Below the pieces are notes generated by a model. The model worked only from the letters and a program-made list of their open reading frames with translations, was not told where the DNA came from and ran no database searches. Shown here piece after piece: positions 46,130 through 57,909 of a stretch of DNA of 64,000 nt. Source of the DNA: Notamacropus eugenii. Its lineage: Eukaryota > Chordata > Mammalia > Diprotodontia > Macropodidae. The translations under genes were made by a program, and so were the position numbers. The number at the start of each line of letters is the position of its first letter. The first letter of the stretch is position 1. The stretch covers positions 264,765,008 through 264,829,007 of the forward strand of contig NC_092872.1 of NCBI RefSeq assembly GCF_028372415.1. Direction: 5' to 3'.

Positions 46130-46942
46130 ATACTGGAGTGACAAAGAGAAGTATAAACTGGATTTGAATGACTGGATGAATGAATGAAGTGAATAAATGA
46201 ATGGAAAAGTACTTATTTAGCTCTAAGTAAACAAATTCTTAGCCTTCTCATATTCTTACCAAGCTGAGATTGTATGGCTTCTGGGCTAGCATTGATTCTC
46301 ATTCATTATTAACTTCTCACCTTTTCTGATTATCTAACACCTATTTCAGGATCCCCTCTTGGCTGCCAATGGCTCATCCATCAGGTCATTGTTCTCTCTC
46401 TCCCCTCACATTACCTCATATTTAGCTATCTATGTACATTCTGTACCCATCCTTATAGAAATGACTTCTTAGATAACTAAGATTAATTCTTTTTTTAACT
46501 ATCTCAGTTACCTAATTTGCATTGCACATTGCACATAGTTGGTGGTCAATAGATTTCTATTGAATCTAAATTGAAATAAAGATATACATTTGGGTGTTCC
46601 AAGAAAATAAGTGAATGATCATGTTTAAGGTAAGGACACGGCCCAGGAAAGAAGTCAAAAGTATTCACCTTAACACTCTATGTTGACTCAATGACAGCAC
46701 TCGGGAGTGTTCAACATACACTCGATCATGAGAAAGTTTGTAAATTTTTTTCAGAACAATATACTATATTGTCACCTTTTGGATATATAACTGTTTCCCT
46801 TTTGGTAATAGGACAACTTTGAAAATATTCAGGGTCATTGATTTTGATCAACTCAAAAATCAATTAGTAACTTTTATGTCTTACTTTCCTGAAGGTGTCA
46901 AACATCACTTTAAGCTTTCACAATTGGATTTATTGTAGGAAT
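46130..46942. other. Unassigned sequence with an L2-like tail
   Basis: 46517-46575 ('gcattgcacatagttggtgg', 'tcaatagatttctattgaat') fits an L2 3' end in + orientation. Nothing else recognised. Confidence 0.45.
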
Positions 46943-46944
46943 TG

Positions 46945-47289
46945 TGTGAACCTGATTCCATCTTGTAAAATTGACTCCATTTTGAGATCTGTTTTCTTTC
47001 CTGCTCTCTCCTTAGCAACTGTGGGAAAGTTCTTAAACTGTCTCTCTCCTTTTCAACTCAGAAAGTCCTTAATTTTTCTTCAGTAAGAAATCAAATTATC
47101 TAATCTTACACCCTCCTTTACATACTATGTATTGTTTTCATATAATGTATAAATATCTGTGCAAAATCTTTATTCTGGGTCCATTGCCTTTCTGAGGAGG
47201 CTTTTTCCCTTGTTCAATGGTATGCCTTGTCAATAAATTGATATACTCAGAAACTCAAACCTTTGTTTACTAAGTTATAGCTGATTTCA
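46945..47289 (+). mobile_element. LTR, family shared with 55.4 kb
   Basis: Shares with 55428-55819, in order: 'tgactccattttgagatctg', 'cttttcaactcagaaagtcc', 'cagtaagaaatcaaattatc', 'tgtgcaaaatctttattctg', 'ggtatgccttgtcaataaat' and the end 'gatttca'. It has a TG start, a CA end and AATAAA near 47233, so it reads in + orientation. Length about 345 bp. Confidence 0.72.
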
Positions 47290-48130
47290 TTCATTATAGT
47301 TTTTGGGAAAAGCCAGCCAGGTTGAGAAGAGACATTAGCCTCCAGTATGGTCTCTTAGAAGAACTCTTTAGAATAGTTTCAGTGCATTTTTCACCAAGGG
47401 GCTTCTTTGCAAAGGACTGCCCAGGAGGTCATATTCTGCTTCCCCTGCCCTCATCCTCAGATCCAACTTCCTTCTGAGCTAAGGCAAATCCCTTACACTA
47501 TTACTGGGAGTAGTTGTGGTCAGCTCCCCACACTGCTGGAGTATAGTTGAGGTGTTGCTGTAAGCTCCCACATTATTATAGCAGGTATTACCATAAGCTT
47601 CCCATATTATTGGGGCAAATATTTCCTAGGAAGTCCCATAAGGGAAATACTTGTTGAATTATGTAAAACCTGATCTAAAACAGTAAGAAATTCAGCTGAT
47701 AACTTGTTTTGGCTCCATGTTGGCACCTTTCATTATTGCATTTTTTTAATTGAGGCTAATCAAAAAACCTCATTTAAATGACTGTACCCAATATCCGATG
47801 AAGATTTCTCTTCTCTATACTTTATGTTGTCTATTCCCCACAAACTTCTTTCATCTAGCATCATCCTCATGCTGCTAGGCAAGCTGACAAGGTGCTCATG
47901 GGAACCCTAATGTTCTAGTTGACTGCACCAGGATACAGCACACTAGGGAGTCTTTGATCAGAGGCATGGAAGCATGTGCTCTCCACCCTGAGAACTAGAA
48001 TAAGTTCAAAGAAACTGTCCAGAAAGAAAATGGTATTTAAGTGGTATGCATGGTTAAACTCAATCTTCTTGGCCTGAGATCAGGATAAACTACTTATTCA
48101 GAAGGGATGACTAAGAAGAAGATCTCTTGA
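47290..48130. other. Unassigned sequence with degenerate short repeats
   Basis: Between 47518 and 47625 the motif 'agctccc/agcttccc' plus 'acattattat/atattattgg' plus 'gcaggta/gcaaata' recurs three times at a spacing of about 38-46 bp, with poor conservation. No protein-like frame or repeat family recognised. Confidence 0.4.
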
Positions 48131-48134
48131 ACTA

Positions 48135-49585
48135 AAAAAAAATGAAAATTCAAATGAATCCTAAATTTTACTTGAAGAGGGGACTTTTAACTACTTCAAA
48201 TTAAAGGCTTTTAAATGGTTTCAGAAAATTGTGTGAAAAAAATAGAACAAAAAGCGTTGGGAAAACTGGAAACCAATTTGGCAGAAAGTAGCTATAGACC
48301 AACATCATACGTTGTGCACCAAGATTAGGGCAAAATTAAATATAAACAGTAAAAACATTTTTAAAAAGCAATTCAAGGGAGTATGGAGTAGCTTACCTAT
48401 CAGAACTTTGGATTGGAAGAGAATTTAGGACAAAGCAATAAATAGAGAGCGGTATGGATTATAAAATGGATAATTTTGACTACATCAAATTAAAAAAATA
48501 TGTTGCACAAGCCAAACAAGTGTAGCCAAGATGAGAAGAAAGGCAGAAAACTGGGAGCATGTATTTTATAAACAAGATTCTCTGATAAAAATCTAATGTC
48601 TCAAATATGTAGAGAATTGAGTCAAATTTATAGGAATCCAAATCATCCCCAAATGATAAATGATCAAAAGATATGAACAGGCAAGCTTCAGAGGAAGAAA
48701 TCAAAGCTTTTCATAGACATTTCATAGGCATATGAAAAAAAATACTGGAGATTAGAGAAATTCAAGTTAAATAACCTTGAAATATCATCTCATAACTATG
48801 AGATTGATTAATGTGACAGAAAAAAATATGAAGGAGATATGGAAAAACTGGGACACCAATGCACTTTTCCTGGAGTTGTGAAGTGATTCAACAATTCTGG
48901 AAAGGAATTTGGAAGTATAACTCAAGGACTATAAAACTCTGCATATCCTTTGACCAAGTAATAGTATTACTAGGTCTATATCTCAGAGATTCAAAAAAGA
49001 AAAAGACCTATATGTACCAGAATATTTATAGTATCTCTTTTTTGGTGGTGGTGAAGAATTGGAAATCAAGAGGATGCTCTTCAATTGGAAAATAACTGAA
49101 CATATGTTTATGGCGGAATACTATTTTGCTATAAGAAATGGTTAGGATGATTTCAGAGAAACCTAGAAAGACTTCTACGAACTAATGCCAAACGAAGTGA
49201 CCAGAGCCAGGAAAACGCTATAGACAGTAACAGCAATATTGTGCAATGATCAACTGTGAATGACTTAACTATTCTCAGTAATATAATAATCCAAGACAAT
49301 TCTGAAGGATTTATTATGAAAAAATATTATCCACCTCTAGTGAAAGAACTGATGGAGTCTGAATGAAGATTAAAGCATTTTTTAAAATTTTTTTCTGTGT
49401 TTTCTTTCACAACAAGACTAGTATAAAAATACGTTTTGCATGACTGCACATGTAAAATCTATATCAAATTGCTGGCTTTCTCAATGGGGGGAAGAGGGAG
49501 TGAGAAAATTTGATAATTATCTTTTTAAAAAGTTTTGCATGGAATTGGAAAAATAAAAAATATTTTAAAAGAAAAATAAAATTTT
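48135..49585 (+). mobile_element. Old L1 ORF2 3' part plus 3'UTR
   Basis: Ordered L1 motifs from 'gttgggaaaactggaaacca' (48258) through 'gatcaaaagatatgaacagg', 'ctataaaactctgcatatcc', 'ggaaatcaagaggatgctct' to a 3'UTR with 'caatggggggaagagggagt' and a terminal A-rich end near 49560-49580. It is more diverged than the copy at 16733-17757. Confidence 0.8.
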
Positions 49586-49589
49586 CCAC

Positions 49590-49933
49590 ACTAACCTTAT
49601 GATTAAACTTTCAATAGGAAAGCATGTATATGTCTAGGGTTGCTTGTAGGTTTTTCGACCTTAGAAGATTTCTAAGGGGAAAATTCAGCCAGTCATAAAG
49701 ATTTTTGCAAAAAGCTGCACCCCAAGAGTTTAGAATGCTGAGGAAGATTAATGAAGTTTCATATTTGAAACAGTTCTCCCAGCCTTCTATAATCAAATGC
49801 TAACTCTCCATCCAAGTAAGCTGGGACTTACTCCCTCCTACTTTAGACTTTCAGTGATAGATAAAAGTTTAAAAAAAAAAAAAAAGAACCTGCAAAAAAT
49901 ATTCTCTGTGTCATTTCAGCCCTGGTCAAATTC

Positions 49934-49988
<55 letters not shown>

Positions 49989-50660
49989 GCATGTGTATTC
50001 AGACTACCCAAAAAGGAATTTTTTTCCTGCTTTGTGGAAATTTGCAAAATTATAACTTATTTATGGTCTAAATTTGTAATTGATATGTAATACCTTTACT
50101 GTAAATTTACTATAGATTTTGGAGATTTACAAATTAAGGTTAAGCACCTCTCTTATCTTTCTGGAGAAAATGATTTAGAGATGTGAGAAAGATGGGAGCA
50201 GGGTTGATTCCACTGAGATAAGCCAATTTGAGGCAAGTGCCTCTCCCCCTTCTCCTTGCCCTTTATGATAAGGCACTTAGCAAAAGCTCAATAAATGGTG
50301 GAATGACTTAGTGAGCTTTGGAGTACCACTCTATATTTAGGGGAAATATAACAATATGCATGTAGAAGTTTCAGAAAATAAAAAGTACTTTTCCCCTCAT
50401 CACTCTTTCCCTGGAGATTGATATATCTATTGTTTTTGTGTAAGAAAGGAAGATGATTTCACTGATTAGAGAAAAGAAACTCAAGTTAGTTTGAAAGCAG
50501 TTTCAAAGTAAACAAAAATGGGTTTACAGTTTGCAGTTTAAATTTACCTGGCACTTAAGAACTGTCTGTTATTAAGTCTTTGACCTGATAAGAGAAAGCT
50601 TGTTTGCATCAAGGAGCAACATCAAAATAAGTAAAAGTTAATTAAGGAGGGGGAAGAGAA
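49590..50660. other. Unassigned sequence with CA repeat
   Basis: A perfect (CA)n run at 49937-49983 and an A-rich run at 49869-49885. An L2-like end is possible at 50265-50305. Nothing else recognised. Confidence 0.5.
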
Positions 50661-50664
50661 ATTA

Positions 50665-50711
50665 AACACACACATACCCACCCACCCCCCCCCCCCCCCA
50701 CACACACACAG
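50665..50711 (+). repeat. (CA)n with a 15-base C run
   Basis: ACACAC, then CCCA units, then fifteen consecutive C (50685-50699), then (CA)n. Confidence 0.95.
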
Positions 50712-50714
50712 AGG

Positions 50715-51380
50715 GATTCGTGAGGAAGGACTATTTACCTCAACTCCACTGTTGCCCAAGTCCAGCCAATGGAAATAGGTATTGAGGAAGGGACTGGACT
50801 GGATGAGATGGGGGATATAATTAGGAGCTTTTGAGAAGGTCTAGGTAGAACTTTTAAAGCATTATATGACAGAATTACTTGCTTAGGTAAATTATAAACA
50901 AGATCACCTAAGGAAGTTGAAAAAAAAACATAAGTCTTAAGCACTCAAAAGGGTTACATCTTTGAAATTGCAAAGGGGAACTCCAGTGGAGTGAAGATTA
51001 GTTCTTTAGATACTCTGGGGTATGATTGGGAGATACAGTACTCTGAAACACACTATCCTGAAAGACCATTGAATAAGTGTGTCCCAATCTTCTGAAATCT
51101 CTGAAGCTCCAAGGCAGGGAGACAGGAATTCAGGGCTACCACTTGTCATGTCTCCCTATTTTACCTAGGATTGAAACTAAGAAGACTCTAGGAGAAGATA
51201 GGGCTGGGTTATCAACACAACAGCAATTGATTTGGCTTTTTGGGTACCTTAAAAGTAAATAAATAATAAGTAGAAAGGGGCTGGGAATGCCACCATGAAA
51301 ATGAGATGGAATTTTGTTCTGAAATTAAGTAGGATAATTGTGGTAACTCAGAATGTAATATAAACTGCCTTCACTACTTG
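50715..51380. other. Unassigned sequence
   Basis: No feature recognised. Confidence 0.4.
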
Positions 51381-51384
51381 CCAT

Positions 51385-51560
51385 TAAGGAATGTATTAAC
51401 TGTGTGATATTAAGCCAGTTACTTCACCTCTGTCTACCTCAATTTACCACTCAATAAGAAGGAAAAAATATAACCCACATCTTGAGCTTTGAGGAGGATG
51501 AAAGTGTAATGATGACTGTGAAGAGCTATTGTTATTGTAACTATTACAATTATAATTTCT
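51385..51560 (+). mobile_element. MIR SINE
   Basis: Forward MIR order: 'taactgtgtgatattaagcc', 'agttacttcacctctgtcta', 'cctcaatttaccactcaata', and the end 'gaagagctattgttattgta'. Confidence 0.7.
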
Positions 51561-51929
51561 ATTGAATGTAATTACTCCATACTGGATAAATTTATACCAG
51601 GTTTTAGATATATTAGTACAAAATGTCAAAGGTAATGACAAGAAATTATTTTTCCATGTAAAATAAAATTGAAATACATTCAGTTGAATTAATGTCATTA
51701 AACTGGTATTTATTGTTGTGTTTCTAAAGTTTGGTAAACTATTACATTTAACACAGGCTGGATTAATATAGAAATCACTTTTCTGTATCAAAAATGTTGC
51801 TAGGAAGATAGCTTTTCTTTGGTCTGGTTTCTGTTGGATTGTGAATAGAGTTGTTAAAAGATTGTAATAAAAATAGCTATTTGAAAACTGTTCAAAATTA
51901 AATGGGGTATGTTTAGAAATAGAAATAGA

Positions 51930-52035
51930 AGTAGAAAAACAAGAACAGGAAGAAGAAGAAATAGAAGAAGAAGAAGATGATGATTATGATGATGGTGATA
52001 ATGATGATGATATGATTATGATAATGATAACAAAA
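51930..52035 (+). repeat. (GAA)n-(GAT)n compound simple repeat
   Basis: GAA/AGAA units, then GAT/GATTAT/GATG units, ending in ATAATGATAA. The rest of 51565-52135 holds nothing recognised. Confidence 0.92.
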
Positions 52036-52139
52036 ATGATGATAATAATTTGTTGTTTGGAGGAAAAGTTGCACAGACCCATAAAAATATACTTATCTGT
52101 GAGGTTCACCCAGACTTTGTATTTAGACAGAATCATAAG

Positions 52140-52496
52140 ATCTTATAATCTATGAACAGACAATTTTCAGAAGAAGAAATTAAAGCTATCTATAGTCATA
52201 TGAAAAAAATGCTCTAAATCACTATTGATTAGAGAAACACAAATCAAAACAACTCTGAAGTACCACATCACACCTATCAGATTGCTAACACAACGAAACA
52301 GTAAGATGATAAATGTTAGAGAAGATGTGGGAGAATTGGAACACTAATTCATTTTTGGTGGAGTTGTGAGCTGATCCAATCATTCTGGAGAGCAATTTGA
52401 GCAATGCCCAAAGGGCTAGAAAAATGGGCATACACTTTGACCCAGCAATATCGTTTCTAGTACTGTATCCCAAAGAGATCATAAAAATGGGAAAGG
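52140..52496 (+). mobile_element. L1 ORF2 fragment
   Basis: Matches the ORF2 C-terminal region of the first L1 (7605-7960): 'tatgaacagacaattttcag', 'aaatgctctaaatcactatt', 'gagagcaatttgagcaatgc', 'ccaaagagatcataaaaatg'. It stops at 'gggaaagg' where the next L1 piece begins. Confidence 0.82.
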
Positions 52497-53360
52497 GAGG
52501 AGCACAACCCAACACAGACATGGAGTAGAGCACAGCCCAGCACAGAAGCAGAGCAGAACATAGCCCAGTGTGGGTTGCACTGTAGCAAGGACAGGACTGG
52601 AGCAGGCTTCAAGGCACCACACTATCAGCAGCAGCTATGGGTCCCAGATTCCTTAACTCACAAATGCCAAAGATAGTTTCAAAGGTCAGTGAGAAAGCAC
52701 TTTCACTTGAGTGAGAAGGGAACATAGAGGTCTAGCCCTGGTCCCAAGCATCAGCAGCTTCCATTGTTGGAGCCCTGGTCTAAAGTCCCTAGGGGAATTG
52801 AGCAGCTGATGTGAATCTCATCCCTGAGTGACTGTGTTGGGGTGAGGATAAGTGCTGCCAAGGTGGAGTTGGTGGAGGCTCTGCAGAGGGAATTCTGCTC
52901 ACAGACCAGAGCACAGGCCAGGAGAGGAATAAACTCCTCTCTCTTGACTGTGCCACCTTGGAGGAACAGAGAACTTACAAGTCCTCAGAGTACACCCACC
53001 CCTTGACAAAGAACTCAAAAGTCAAGTAACTGGCTGGGAGAATGGCCAAAATAGGGGAAAAGAATAAGATAGTAGAAAGTTACTTTCCTGGAAGGCAGAT
53101 ATTTTCTTCCATCCCTTCAGATGAGGAGGGACAATCATACCATCAGAAGAATATCTGAAAGGCAAGGCTTCTGCATCCAAAACCTCCAAAATAAATATGC
53201 AATGGTCTCACGCCATGGACGAGCTCAAAAAAGAATTTTGAAAATCAAGTAAGAGAGGTGGAGGAAAAATTGGTAAGAGAAATGAGAGCAATGCAAGAAA
53301 ATCATGAAAAGCAAGTCAACAGCTTGCTAAAGGAGATCCAAAAAAATGTTGAAGAAAATG
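52497..53360 (+). mobile_element. L1 5'UTR and ORF1 start (third copy, truncated)
   Basis: The GC-rich, CAGCA-rich stretch from 'gaggagcacaaccc' to 53041 has the position and style of an L1 5'UTR, with 'gtcaagtaactggctgggag' just before the ATG as in copies A and B. The ORF1 start follows at 53042. Similarity to A and B ends abruptly near 53360. Having the 5' end but not the 3' end is unusual for L1, which is normally 5'-truncated. Confidence 0.75.
53042..53360 (+). pseudogene. L1 ORF1 N-terminal fragment
   Basis: ATG at 53042 starts the same ORF1 N-terminus as 994 and 36520 (lysine-rich start, then a V-E-S-Y-F part, and later K-Q-V-N-S-L-L-K-E). TGA after about 38 codons and a shift near 53235 break it. 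At the A-run 53340-53346 this copy has seven A, which keeps the downstream E-E-N frame, unlike A and B with six. Confidence 0.75.
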
Positions 53361-53364
53361 AAAT

Positions 53365-55425
53365 CTTATCCCTGCTGTCTGCTTGTTGTAAAATTCTAAA
53401 ATATTGAAGCTTAAAAAAGCAGGGCTGAGAAAATAGGATCTTTCTCATTTTTTGGTAAAAGGGAAGGATTTGCAAGTTTAGAATAATGAGGGAATGTTCA
53501 TCTGGAAATATTTGGCTTTCACTTATAAAATTATGAAAATGTAGAGGGTGGTTTAAAGATGTAATTTCAATACATTATTACATAGCTGCATCTTTGAACC
53601 AACCTAATAACAGTAGACCTGAGATTCAAATATTTCATCCTTGCCTTAGGAGTAAATGGGCAATACAGGCTGGAGGTTTACAATACCAAGCAATTTTCTA
53701 GAGGTTTTGAAGACAACTGTCATGTATTCACTATATATTTTTGGAACTTCAGAATGTGATTTTTCTCCATTTCTAAATGAATGATATATGAAAAATCCTT
53801 TGATTTTTTTCTTTGTTAACTATTATTTGAACATTTAAATTAAAAATAATAATCTAGACTAAACTGTGATTAGTGAAATTCTTCTATTTGAGGTCAAATC
53901 TCTTGGTACTATAATTTACTGTTATTCTGAGTTTGATTTCAGAAATGGTTACCGAAAGTTCCCATTAAACCAATAGCACTAATCAAGAAGAAAATGGTAT
54001 GATTTGTTGAAGTCTGAGAACTACAAGTAGATGTCAATTTTTCCCTGGGAAAAATTGAAGGGTTGAACTTGATGTGGCCTAAGGCAGAAGCTTCTTAACT
54101 CAGTTTCCCCATGAAACTATTTCCTTTCTGAAGAGGAAATTTCCCATCTGGCAAATTCTGAGCTTGGTTTTTGACACCCTGTGAATAACATAGAACATTG
54201 TTACATGACTGACAGTTAAGTATGACTCATGCCTGAAACCAAATAGAGCTGGGAAAGTTTTTTTTCACCTGTCATGGCTTGTGTTAGGTCAGTTAATAGT
54301 ATAGTTGAGTCAAGTCATGATATTTTCAGAGCTATGTCCTTCCTTTTCTTTTCATAGCAATTTTTCTGTGCTTGGACAGGTGAACTACAAACATTTGTTT
54401 GATTTATAGATTAATTCTTACACCATGTAGAAGTTTTATTTGTGGTGATGTTGAATCTATTAATTAAATATATCAATTATAATATAGGAATAAAATCCTC
54501 CTAAGGGGGAGGGGTGTAATTAGACAAAATAATAAGACAAAGATATAGTGCAAACATTTTCTAATTAAGTGAAATACTAAGTTTTGAGAAAGCAACAAGA
54601 TTATACTGTTTTCTCTAAGAACTAGCATATATAAATTTGTAGATGATTGCCTTCCAAATGTTTCTAATGGGAAATTCAACCTTGAGTGTATTAATAGGTT
54701 CTCAAAATTGTATTAAGGGTTTTAGATATAAAATTGCATTAATAATTGTAAATAAAGTGAAATAACATTTCTATTTTGAATCATATTTTTCAAGAGATAG
54801 AAGGGTTCATTTTTCAAGTCAAGCCCTCATCGATAGCATTGTCCATATCAGGTATAGCTTTTAGATAAAGATACAAAAAGAAAGCGGTATTTAAAAACTG
54901 AAATTCTCTGAGGTTTTAGGTAAATTGTAAGTTCCTAATTCGGTGTTCTTCTTATAAATCTGCTGTTAACAGGATTAGCACCATACAATATGAACTGGTT
55001 TTCACCAATGATAATTTAAAATAATCTTCTAAATAAAGAATTTCTGCAACTGACTTGGAACCAGAAACATTTATTCTCCCTTCAGAGCTGTTCTGAAAGT
55101 AAGGCCTATTCCATAATGTCCAAGAGAGGATATTTTCATTTACCAGATTGCTATCTGGTATATCTGATACTTAGTATGAAATGTGTTTTTTAAATGAACA
55201 TTAGGAATATGTTGCTAAGATACGAGGAGACAATATTATTTAATTTTAATGATAATTATTATTCTTAGGCACTGTATTAGTTGTTATACTAAGCTCTTAG
55301 AGAGGGTGTTTATTTTTTGGTATGCAATTCTGATAATGCACATATCAAAACCTTATAAATCTGGCCTATAGATAAGCCATCCATGAGAGGGGTGGGCATG
55401 CCCCTCCCAAAAATCAAGAAGGAGA
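53365..55425. other. Unassigned AT-rich sequence
   Basis: A two-kilobase stretch in which I recognise no gene or repeat family; open frames stay under 70 codons. Confidence 0.45.
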
Positions 55426-55427
55426 AT

Positions 55428-55819
55428 TGTGAAAAACAAACTGACTCCATCATGTAAAACCAACTCTATTTTGAGACTTAGGTTTCACTTTCCTTTCTCT
55501 CCCTCTCAATTGTAAGATGTGGGTGACATTCTGTTTCACATCTGAGAAAGTCCTAAAACTCCCACAACTCCTTTGAACTCAAAAAGTCCCTGACCTTTCC
55601 TCCAATAAGAAATCAGAGTTTCTAGTTTCACATTCTGCTTTATATCTTGTTTATTATTTTCAAACAATGTATAGCAATTTGTACAAAATCTTTATTCAGG
55701 TCCCAGTGCCTTACTGAGGGGGATCCCTGGTCTCATTTGGTTGTAAAACTGCATGTCTTGCCAATAAATCAAATGCTTAGAAGCTAGAGCCTTCATTTTC
55801 TCAATTATTGTAGATTTCA
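55428..55819 (+). mobile_element. LTR, family shared with 46.9 kb
   Basis: Starts TGTGAAAA and ends GATTTCA. It shares ordered blocks with 46945-47289 ('ctctattttgagacttaggt', 'ctttgaactcaaaaagtccc', 'tccaataagaaatcagagtt', 'tgtacaaaatctttattcag', 'catgtcttgccaataaatca'). AATAAA near 55764 gives + orientation. Length about 392 bp. Confidence 0.72.
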
Positions 55820-55824
55820 CAAAG

Positions 55825-56515
55825 TATATTATTGGCATAATTACTAGTGTTCTTTGCTTTGTATCCTGTGGAATTCATCCCCAATGGTTATTTTTCTCCA
55901 AACTAAATCCCATCTATATTGGAATCCAAGAAAAAACACATCAACCTTAGAAGTCAACAAACCCTGAGAAATAGACTGGAGAATGAAATAGTCACAAAGG
56001 TCCCTATACCTCCTTGGGGTAATAAGCAATTTTGGTTGTTATTTGGTTCTAGGATGGTTAGTGACATTACCAGTGGTTCAGAAGAAACAGCTTAAAGAAA
56101 GCCATTAGAGATGTATATTTGGGAGAAAAAAGTCAGCCCTTCTTGCAGCAATGGAAATAGATAAAATCTGTATAATCCACTGATATCCATGTAATGTTAA
56201 CTGATTTAACAGAATATTTCTGTACCACCAGTGAAGGACTTACCCATTGACATAGGAAAGGGTCATATAAACTAAAGAGGCATGAATTGGCTGCAACATG
56301 CAGCTTGGTAGGAAGTAGCTATATCTGTTTGAACAAAGACAGAATCATAGATTCAAAGCTGGAAGGGACTTTGGGTTTATGTCCTTCTTGTAGCCTACTA
56401 CTTGTTATATGACTACGGACAAGTTGCTGAAAGTATAAATGGCTGTAAGGTACAAAGGTTGCTGATTTATTGTGATGAGAAATGAGTTCTCCACACTGAT
56501 AATGATGAATACCAG
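55825..56515. other. Unassigned sequence
   Basis: A short Ther1/MIR3-like end at 56340-56375 ('agaatcatagattcaaagct', 'ggaagggact'). Nothing else recognised. Confidence 0.45.
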
Positions 56516-56521
56516 AACTTT

Positions 56522-56715
56522 TAAGAGAGAGAGAGATAGACAGAAAGACAGAGAAACATAAAGACAGAGACAAGGAGACAGAGAAATATAGATAAGGAGG
56601 AACCGAGAGGTATAGACAGGTAAGAGAAATGCAGACAGAGATAGAGGGACAGAGACAAAGAGAGAGACACAGACATGGAGACAGAGAGGCAGAGAGAGAC
56701 AGAGAAAGACAGAGT
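56522..56715 (+). repeat. (GACAGA)n-type purine-rich simple repeat
   Basis: About 190 bp of AGAGA, GACAGA and AAGACAGAG units, with a few ATAT interruptions. The serine/leucine-rich minus-strand frames across it are artefacts. Confidence 0.93.
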
Positions 56716-56719
56716 ACAT

Positions 56720-57455
56720 AATGCTCAAGGAAACAACAGTGCTTATCTTTAAGATATATAAAGACAATGGTAAATGCATCTCTTCATAGCTTTATGAGCA
56801 CTATTGTTTGGGGTATCATTTATTAAAGTAACATTTTAAATCATGATAGATTGTGGTGGGAAAAGGAAGTATGTTCCACCCAGGAAAGTATCCTAAGTCC
56901 GTAAAGAATACCTATGAAAGCAAAATACTATGAAAAAACTCTAAATTCAATACAATTAATATATATTTATTAAATGTCTACTACAGAGAAAGCTTCCCCA
57001 AAGTCCTACTTTACTGCATCCTCCTGACATGGAAGTGACCATAAGTTTTTAAGGATTATGGTAGAAGAGCACACACTCTGCTTGGGTCTCCTCCCCTGGA
57101 AATGCTGTCAGTTTTGTCCTACATACAAACTGAGTCTTCTTCCTGAGAGTTAGCCTAACAAATTACACAAAGGTTCTGTCTCAGGAGGCTAATGAATACG
57201 TTTTAGTCATGTAATAGGTCCCATGGTCCTATTTCTAATACCTCTGATGATAGTTACTTATTATTGGGAAGGAAGGTCAAAGTTTAGTAACTGAACAGTT
57301 TGTAAGAATAATTGAGGTAGATGAGTATGGTATGATTTTAAAAAGTAAAATTGCTTAGGAACAGCTAAAAAGAAAAATTATCTTATACAAATGAGATGTG
57401 AAAGGAAGAACTAATACAGAGGAATTAGATGGGAGAGGAGGGCTAGTAGTTTTAG
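56720..57455. other. Unassigned sequence
   Basis: No feature recognised. Confidence 0.4.
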
Positions 57456-57459
57456 AAAC

Positions 57460-57905
57460 CTACTCTCATCAGGAATGGGTTCCAGAGGAACACTATATAT
57501 GTCTAGAAGATTGTAAAAGTTTTGTAAATTCAGAAAGGAATAAAATGCTATGGGAATAGGGAGCTGGAAAAATGTAAGGGAGGGATCTCTAAACAAGAGA
57601 GAGAGAGGGAATAAGATAAAGGGGGTGTAGAAGCATGTTTAGATTAACGGAAATGGGAGGATAAGGGAGGGATCCTTGGAAGTTGACAGGTTAAGTAATA
57701 GGAGAGCAAGGTAGCAGGTAGAAGTAAAGTAGAGGAGTTAAGAGGGATAGAAAATAAGAGATATGCACAATAATAAAGTAAAGATCAGGGGCAGAATTTG
57801 CTAAGAAAAAAGGAGCAGGAGTGGTAATCATGATCTTAGATAAAGTTAAGGCTAAAATAGATTCAATCAAAAGAGAAAAATAGGGAAACTGCACTATGCA
57901 TTAAT
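57460..57905 (+). mobile_element. Old L1 fragment: inter-ORF spacer and start of ORF2 endonuclease region
   Basis: A G/A-rich stretch (57550-57760) resembles the spacer at 3240-3540. It is followed by 'aggagtggtaatcatgatct' … 'attcaatcaaaagagaaaaa', which parallels the endonuclease part at 3805-3865 of the first L1. Strongly diverged. Confidence 0.6.
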
Positions 57906-57909
57906 CATA

